From the NCBI GenBank assembly GCA_902781705.1, contig CACZKE010000026.1:1-64000 (forward strand): a stretch of 64,000 nucleotides of DNA, written 5' to 3'. Shown here in pieces: positions 59,436 through 64,000 of this stretch (positions are counted from its first letter, which is position 1; the number at the start of each line of letters is the position of its first letter). The stretch is from an uncultured Bacteroidia bacterium (lineage in GTDB: Bacteria > Bacteroidota > Bacteroidia > Bacteroidales > UBA932). The notes beneath the pieces were generated by a model. It ran no database searches. It was not told the origin of the DNA and saw nothing but the letters and a program-made list of their open reading frames with translations. The translations under genes were made by a program, and so were the position numbers.

Positions 59436-62400
59436 CTATTTCAATAAACTGCTGTCAAATTTCGTCTGGTCCAGCACCAGATCGGTTTTCCGTGCTTCTT
59501 CCAGCGCTTTGATCTGCTCCTCCAGACTTGCCTTCTTGTCGATCAGATCTTCCGCCCGCGCTGTCAGGAAGGAGCCGAGCAGGGACGGATACTCGTCGGA
59601 ATACCATTGTTCGGGGTCGATGGTACGTATTTCGGATAATGTGGCAGCACCTATGATGACAGAACGCACATCGTCAATATTCCACTTTTCTTTGGTATTC
59701 GAACTGTTTATGAAACCATAAATCAAGGCCTGGGGCGCTTCGGCATCCGGGACGTCGCAGCGGTACACCAGGCCGGCGGTCTGCTTCCGGAAAGGAATGT
59801 ATTCCAGCCAGGAATCGAAGATGAGACCGGCATTGTCCTGGGTCTCTACGAAGTTCTGCCGTTCGAACAGCACCAGGGAGTCCGCATCGTCCAGGACTTT
59901 CTCGTCGGACACCTTGCATCCCAGCCACTCACGGGCAATCTTCTGCTGCGACAAGGTCTGGAAGATACCGGCGTTCGTCTCGAGGTAGGAGTCCCCCCGG
60001 AGTTGCTGCAACATCCGGATCTCGCGGTACAGTTTCATGCCCGGTCGGACTTCGGCCACTTCGTCCATCCAGTCGATGAACGCGTTGCCGGTCAGATTCT
60101 CCACCTGCTGGAAGTCTCTGGCCATTTTCCGGAAAGAGGTGTTGTTGAACGGATACGCATCCAGGCAGTCTTTCACCGAGAAACGGGGGATGACCCGCAG
60201 GTTCTTGACCGTGAGCGTCTGGAGGGCTTCGATGTAGGCGGACGGCCGTAAGGTACTGCCATTGTCCGGTGCGTGCTTGTCCGCCTCGGCGAGCCGTTGC
60301 GCGAGGGCTTCGGACAGGAGTTTCAACTGGGTCAGGAATCCCATTTGCTTTTCCACGGCCTTGTCGTATGCGGGCCGGTCCAGGACGGGGTCGATGTCCT
60401 CCACCAGCATAGAGGGATCGAAGGGAATGACCTCATTGAACAGGCCGGCCCGGGTGCATTTCCCGGCCAGGTCGTACAACGAGAAGACCTGGGCGTCGCT
60501 CATCGGATGGGCAAGGTTGCGGTCGGGAGCCCCGAGGAAGGCCGTCAGCTTGCCGTTGATTTCGGAAAGGGCATCGTAAGCGGACAGGTAACGGTATTTC
60601 AGTTCCTTGAGATTGATTCTCTTCTCTTCGTCAGCGTCCCCGGAGATGGACGGGACGACGTCTCCGGCCCGCATGGCTCGAGAGCGGGAAAGCAGGGAGG
60701 CCAGGTTGTCCGCAAGCAGACTGAATTCGTAGAGGCATGTCTTTTCATCGGCACTGTGGTCCGGGAGCCACTCTCCGGCCGGGGTCTCTTCGGGGTCGCC
60801 GGTCAGGATCCTGACGGTCCCGTGCTTCCGGTTCCGCCAGTCCAGCTTTCTCCAGGCCAGTTCCAACGTATGCCGGAGGACTCCCGGATAGGCGGACAGA
60901 TGCAGGAACTCCAATGGAGTCATCCCGATCTCCTGGAGGGAGGATTCGTAGAAGGACACCTTGTCGCCGTCGCGGTAGTCGACGTAGAATATGACATTCT
61001 TGAGCGGCCCCATCTGGGCGGCCAGCCAGTCGTTGACCGTCGGTTCGGCCACCGCCAGGATGCCTCTGGGACGTGCCGTCTTTGTGCAGGGGAGAGCCAG
61101 GCCCGTCTTGTGGGCCAGCACGGCGTAGTTCATCGGCGTGTCCAGGACGGACGGGGACGGCAGGTTGCCGGTCTTGCTGGACATGAAACTGGTGATGGCG
61201 GCAAAGGAAGCCTTGTCTCCTGCGACGAGCCGATGGACGCCTTCAGCGAGGAGGAGATCGTTGAGCGCGTCGTAGGAGTCGGCCATCCGCTCAATGGCCA
61301 GGAACAGTTCCTCCGCTTCCGCATCGGTAAAGAGGAGGCCGGTCTTGGGATCCTTGAGGGTGGCGAACCAGGACAGGGACAGGGCGTTTCCTTTCAGCCA
61401 TTGGGAGATCCGGCCGGCGGATTTGCCCTGCTTCTTTTCGTCCTTGTCCCGCTGTTCCAGGATGGTGTTCAACAGTGACTCGCCGTTGATTACCTGCAGT
61501 GCGTAGTCTTCCGCCCGCTTGTCCTCCGCCTGGATGTCCAGGGTCAGGGGGAACAATTTCCGGAGCGGATAGATGAACTTGTCCATATTCTTTCCGTTCC
61601 GGTTGAAGGCGTCGTGCAGGTAGCGCTCCAGGTCGGCCCCGAGGATCATGCCCGTGGACATGCCTTGCTTGAGACCGTCGATCATCTGCAGGGCCTGGCG
61701 GGCCCGCATCGAGGACAGGTTGATGCACATGTGCGTGTCCTGCCCGTCGGCTTTCGTCTGGAGGTAGGCGCTCCGGAGTACGGCGGCGGTCAGGGCATGC
61801 TGGATGGACGGAGCCAGGATATACTCTCCCTTGTCCTCCGCCGGATTCTTGCTGATGTCCAGATTGTAGATCCAGCCGTAGGCTCCGACCCGCAGGCCGG
61901 GAGTCGGATGGTTCTTGATGACATACGATGCATAAGCCATGAACCACACATCCAGGCGGTAGGAGAACGTGTCCAGGAATTCGCTGACCAGCCGTTCCGC
62001 CTGCCAGTCCTCGAGGGAGGGAAGGGCTTTCTTGACGGTGGCTACGAGGGGCGCCGGGTCGAAATCGCCGAAGTCCCCGGCAACCGGTGACGCCCAGTGC
62101 AACCCCATGCCTTCAAACGCCTTGATAAACTTGTTCCTCACACGAATGTCATTAAAGCTTTCTTCAGTGATGGTCTCAGTCTCCCTCTCGTCCAATGGCC
62201 CATAATAGAAGGGTCTTTTCCGATAATTCACGGAACGAGGGTTCTGAGACAGCATCCGGAGGAATCCTTGATCCGCTCCGCTCCCTTTCATGCTTTCGGA
62301 GCGATATTCCTTTTCTATAGAACCAAACCACCCCTGATAGAAGCTATGAAGGAAAGACAGCAACGTATCGACGTATTTGGCGTCCTCACCAATGGTGAAT

Positions 62401-64000
62401 CCTGATGACAGGTAATAGCCGGGGGCAATGCCCCAAGGCTGGTCTCCGATCCGGAACATAGGTGCGATGCCGCGCGCGTTGGCATAGTTGAGGAAGAAAT
62501 TGCCGATATGGTCGAGAATCCGGTTCTCGCTCTCGGAGGGAACGTGACCGGTGTCGACCATTTTGGTCTTGAAGTATTCCCACAGGGCCTTGTTGGCCTT
62601 CCGGGCATTGTCCATTTCGGTATTGTCCGTCTGCAGGGCACGGGCAAAGGGGCTATTGGTGTATTTGAGGCCGAGCAGGCTGCTCAGGGCCCTGGCATCT
62701 GCGTTGGCGGGAGCCCGCCGGCCTTCTTCCAGGATTTCCTGCCGGTATTTCAGTTTGACAAGTTCCTCGTCCTCGGGCGTTTCCACCGGACGAGTCCCCT
62801 CGATCTGGTTGGTCGGAGTCCCGATTTTCAGCATAGAGAACTGGTCTTCCCAGTACAGGTGGCTGCGGAACAGCGTCTGAAGGGTTTTCTCCTTGATTCT
62901 TTCTTCTTTTACACCATAGACATACAATTTTTCCACGACGGCATCCTGCGCGGGGATGTTGACCGTGATGGCCATCCCTTTCTGGAGGGCGTCGTCGTAG
63001 TCAACCAGCCATTTCATCCCCTGCGGGATGACCACGTCTCCCTCCGCATCGATCCGGAATGCGGAACTGCTCCCTTCCAGGTCGATTCCGATTTGAAGAT
63101 CCTTTGCCATAGGCTTCCCGGAAGCCTCATAAACATTACCGTTTGAAAGACTCAGCCATAGATGGAAACGGTCGGGAAGCATCGGCAGCGTCGGCGCCGG
63201 ATAGGATTTGCGGTCCAGCGGGTATCTGACGGCCCAGGTGTCATTCCCAAAGAAGTCTTTCGCAAACCCCGGATGCTCCAGGTACTGGTCGACCATTTCT
63301 TCCAGGGAAACCGTCTTCCGGGACAGTCTGGCCCGGAAATCACGCACCTGCTCCCGCAGCCGTCCGAAAGCGAAATAGTCGGAGTCGCGGAGGTCGAAGG
63401 ATCCCGGGTCTTCCTGGAACTGGGGATAGCGGTCGTAGAACAGACCGATACTCTCCAACCGCCGTTCCAGGTAGCCCGCGCACTCGTCGACCTTTTCAGC
63501 GAGATAATCGACGACCTGGGGAGAACCGTCCAGCACGACGGAGAGCGAAGCCAGGGAGGCGGAAATGGCCCGGAAGGAATCCGTGGCGCTGTCTGTCAGG
63601 ATTTTGTCCGGCGCGGAATGTTCGGTGATATGGATTTTGGACAGGTTGTCATAAATCTGCTGGCAGACGGCCGCAATGTCGATGAGCCGTTTCCGGGCAT
63701 CCCGATAGGCGAAAGGCCTTTTCGTGAAATGGGTGCCTCCTTTCTTGTATTTGCTCAGGCCCCGGGGGCGGGTGAGGTAAGCGATTCTCGAGGCGCTGTT
63801 TACGCCATGTTTTTCGCAGAACAGCCGCCAGGTCTCGAATTCCCGGTCCGGGTTTCCGCTGGCGATGAACCACCGGACCCAGAAACGCCGGCCGTCCGCG
63901 ATGTCGGCCCGGGTGAGGCGGGTCACTTCATATTGCACTTGTATCTCGTCCGGGATGATCCGGACCTTCAGGTCTGTCGTTCCGTTATTCCGGTGCTCGC
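59436..64000 (-). CDS. Very large uncharacterised protein, 5' end beyond the window
   Basis: At least 1,520 residues; the frame is open to the window edge, and residues upstream of a GTG at 63938 (NNGTTDLKVRIIPDEIQVQ) are plainly protein, so the start lies outside. The N-terminus matches the 'LxVRxYPDDIxVxTHEP' pattern I recall in large proteins paired with the 620-residue family. The body is helical, with long charged stretches, and lacks signal, membrane or catalytic motifs. Partial because of the window limit. Function unknown; an assembly or phage-tail-like role has been considered but not shown. Confidence 0.6.
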   Translation of the reverse strand, partial: EHRNNGTTDLKVRIIPDEIQVQYEVTRLTRADIADGRRFWVRWFIASGNPDREFETWRLFCEKHGVNSASRIAYLTRPRGLSKYKKGGTHFTKRPFAYRDARKRLIDIAAVCQQIYDNLSKIHITEHSAPDKILTDSATDSFRAISASLASLSVVLDGSPQVVDYLAEKVDECAGYLERRLESIGLFYDRYPQFQEDPGSFDLRDSDYFAFGRLREQVRDFRARLSRKTVSLEEMVDQYLEHPGFAKDFFGNDTWAVRYPLDRKSYPAPTLPMLPDRFHLWLSLSNGNVYEASGKPMAKDLQIGIDLEGSSSAFRIDAEGDVVIPQGMKWLVDYDDALQKGMAITVNIPAQDAVVEKLYVYGVKEERIKEKTLQTLFRSHLYWEDQFSMLKIGTPTNQIEGTRPVETPEDEELVKLKYRQEILEEGRRAPANADARALSSLLGLKYTNSPFARALQTDNTEMDNARKANKALWEYFKTKMVDTGHVPSESENRILDHIGNFFLNYANARGIAPMFRIGDQPWGIAPGYYLSSGFTIGEDAKYVDTLLSFLHSFYQGWFGSIEKEYRSESMKGSGADQGFLRMLSQNPRSVNYRKRPFYYGPLDERETETITEESFNDIRVRNKFIKAFEGMGLHWASPVAGDFGDFDPAPLVATVKKALPSLEDWQAERLVSEFLDTFSYRLDVWFMAYASYVIKNHPTPGLRVGAYGWIYNLDISKNPAEDKGEYILAPSIQHALTAAVLRSAYLQTKADGQDTHMCINLSSMRARQALQMIDGLKQGMSTGMILGADLERYLHDAFNRNGKNMDKFIYPLRKLFPLTLDIQAEDKRAEDYALQVINGESLLNTILEQRDKDEKKQGKSAGRISQWLKGNALSLSWFATLKDPKTGLLFTDAEAEELFLAIERMADSYDALNDLLLAEGVHRLVAGDKASFAAITSFMSSKTGNLPSPSVLDTPMNYAVLAHKTGLALPCTKTARPRGILAVAEPTVNDWLAAQMGPLKNVIFYVDYRDGDKVSFYESSLQEIGMTPLEFLHLSAYPGVLRHTLELAWRKLDWRNRKHGTVRILTGDPEETPAGEWLPDHSADEKTCLYEFSLLADNLASLLSRSRAMRAGDVVPSISGDADEEKRINLKELKYRYLSAYDALSEINGKLTAFLGAPDRNLAHPMSDAQVFSLYDLAGKCTRAGLFNEVIPFDPSMLVEDIDPVLDRPAYDKAVEKQMGFLTQLKLLSEALAQRLAEADKHAPDNGSTLRPSAYIEALQTLTVKNLRVIPRFSVKDCLDAYPFNNTSFRKMARDFQQVENLTGNAFIDWMDEVAEVRPGMKLYREIRMLQQLRGDSYLETNAGIFQTLSQQKIAREWLGCKVSDEKVLDDADSLVLFERQNFVETQDNAGLIFDSWLEYIPFRKQTAGLVYRCDVPDAEAPQALIYGFINSSNTKEKWNIDDVRSVIIGAATLSEIRTIDPEQWYSDEYPSLLGSFLTARAEDLIDKKASLEEQIKALEEARKTDLVLDQTKFDSSLLK

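Overview
The window looks like chromosome of a high-GC member of the Bacteroidales, probably an uncultured gut or rumen lineage. The evidence is: many promoters with the Bacteroidetes -7 box TAnnTTTG, few Shine-Dalgarno sequences, a SusC/SusD polysaccharide-utilization locus, an rnfBCDGEA operon preceded by rseC, and several DUF families typical of the phylum. Genus cannot be fixed from sequence alone.

Layout. 1-5.5 kb: a repeat-rich spacer, then lipoproteins, a deacetylase-like/serine-hydrolase fusion and a DUF418 membrane protein. 5.5-19.9 kb: housekeeping genes: an organophosphate-type MFS transporter, a HAD phosphatase, two translationally coupled M23 peptidases, a MerR regulator, Nif3, a zinc-ribbon coiled coil, dnaB, DUF3108, rseC, the Rnf complex and an outer-membrane barrel. 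Two REP-like palindromes sit in the rnf operon. 19.9-31.8 kb: a polysaccharide-utilization locus with two GH89 alpha-N-acetylglucosaminidases, one at each end, a DUF3472 lipoprotein, SusC, SusD and a surface-glycan-binding lipoprotein; alpha-linked GlcNAc glycans (mucin or heparan type) are the likely substrate. 31.7-36.1 kb: a PPC/DUF296 protein, a C4-dicarboxylate transporter, a Tat-exported phosphoesterase and tRNA-Arg(TCT).

36.1-49.6 kb is accessory DNA: two ATPases, an HD phosphohydrolase, then an island of about 9.3 kb bounded by a 130-bp direct repeat that differs at one position. The island holds an ECF-like sigma factor and four copies of a promoter that is not the housekeeping one, TGTCA-N18-CTCTRTW, with exactly 18 bp spacing each time. 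They stand before a small membrane-peptide operon, a zinc-ribbon/M48 metallopeptidase operon, a RyR-domain gene and a WG-repeat/YbjN-like/caspase-like-peptidase operon. The gene after the sigma factor joins a papain-like fold, a RyR domain and a zinc ribbon, and a TIR protein lies nearby. I read this as a sigma-factor regulon that may couple a TIR-derived nucleotide signal to proteolytic effectors. The promoters are seen directly; the function is inference.

49.6-64 kb: a beta-flower repeat protein, a carboxylesterase, a secreted hypothetical protein, a C69 peptidase, an aldo/keto reductase, a HigBA toxin-antitoxin pair with a 26-bp palindrome upstream, a possible small RNA, an endonuclease/exonuclease/phosphatase protein, and two very large uncharacterised proteins that run off the right edge.
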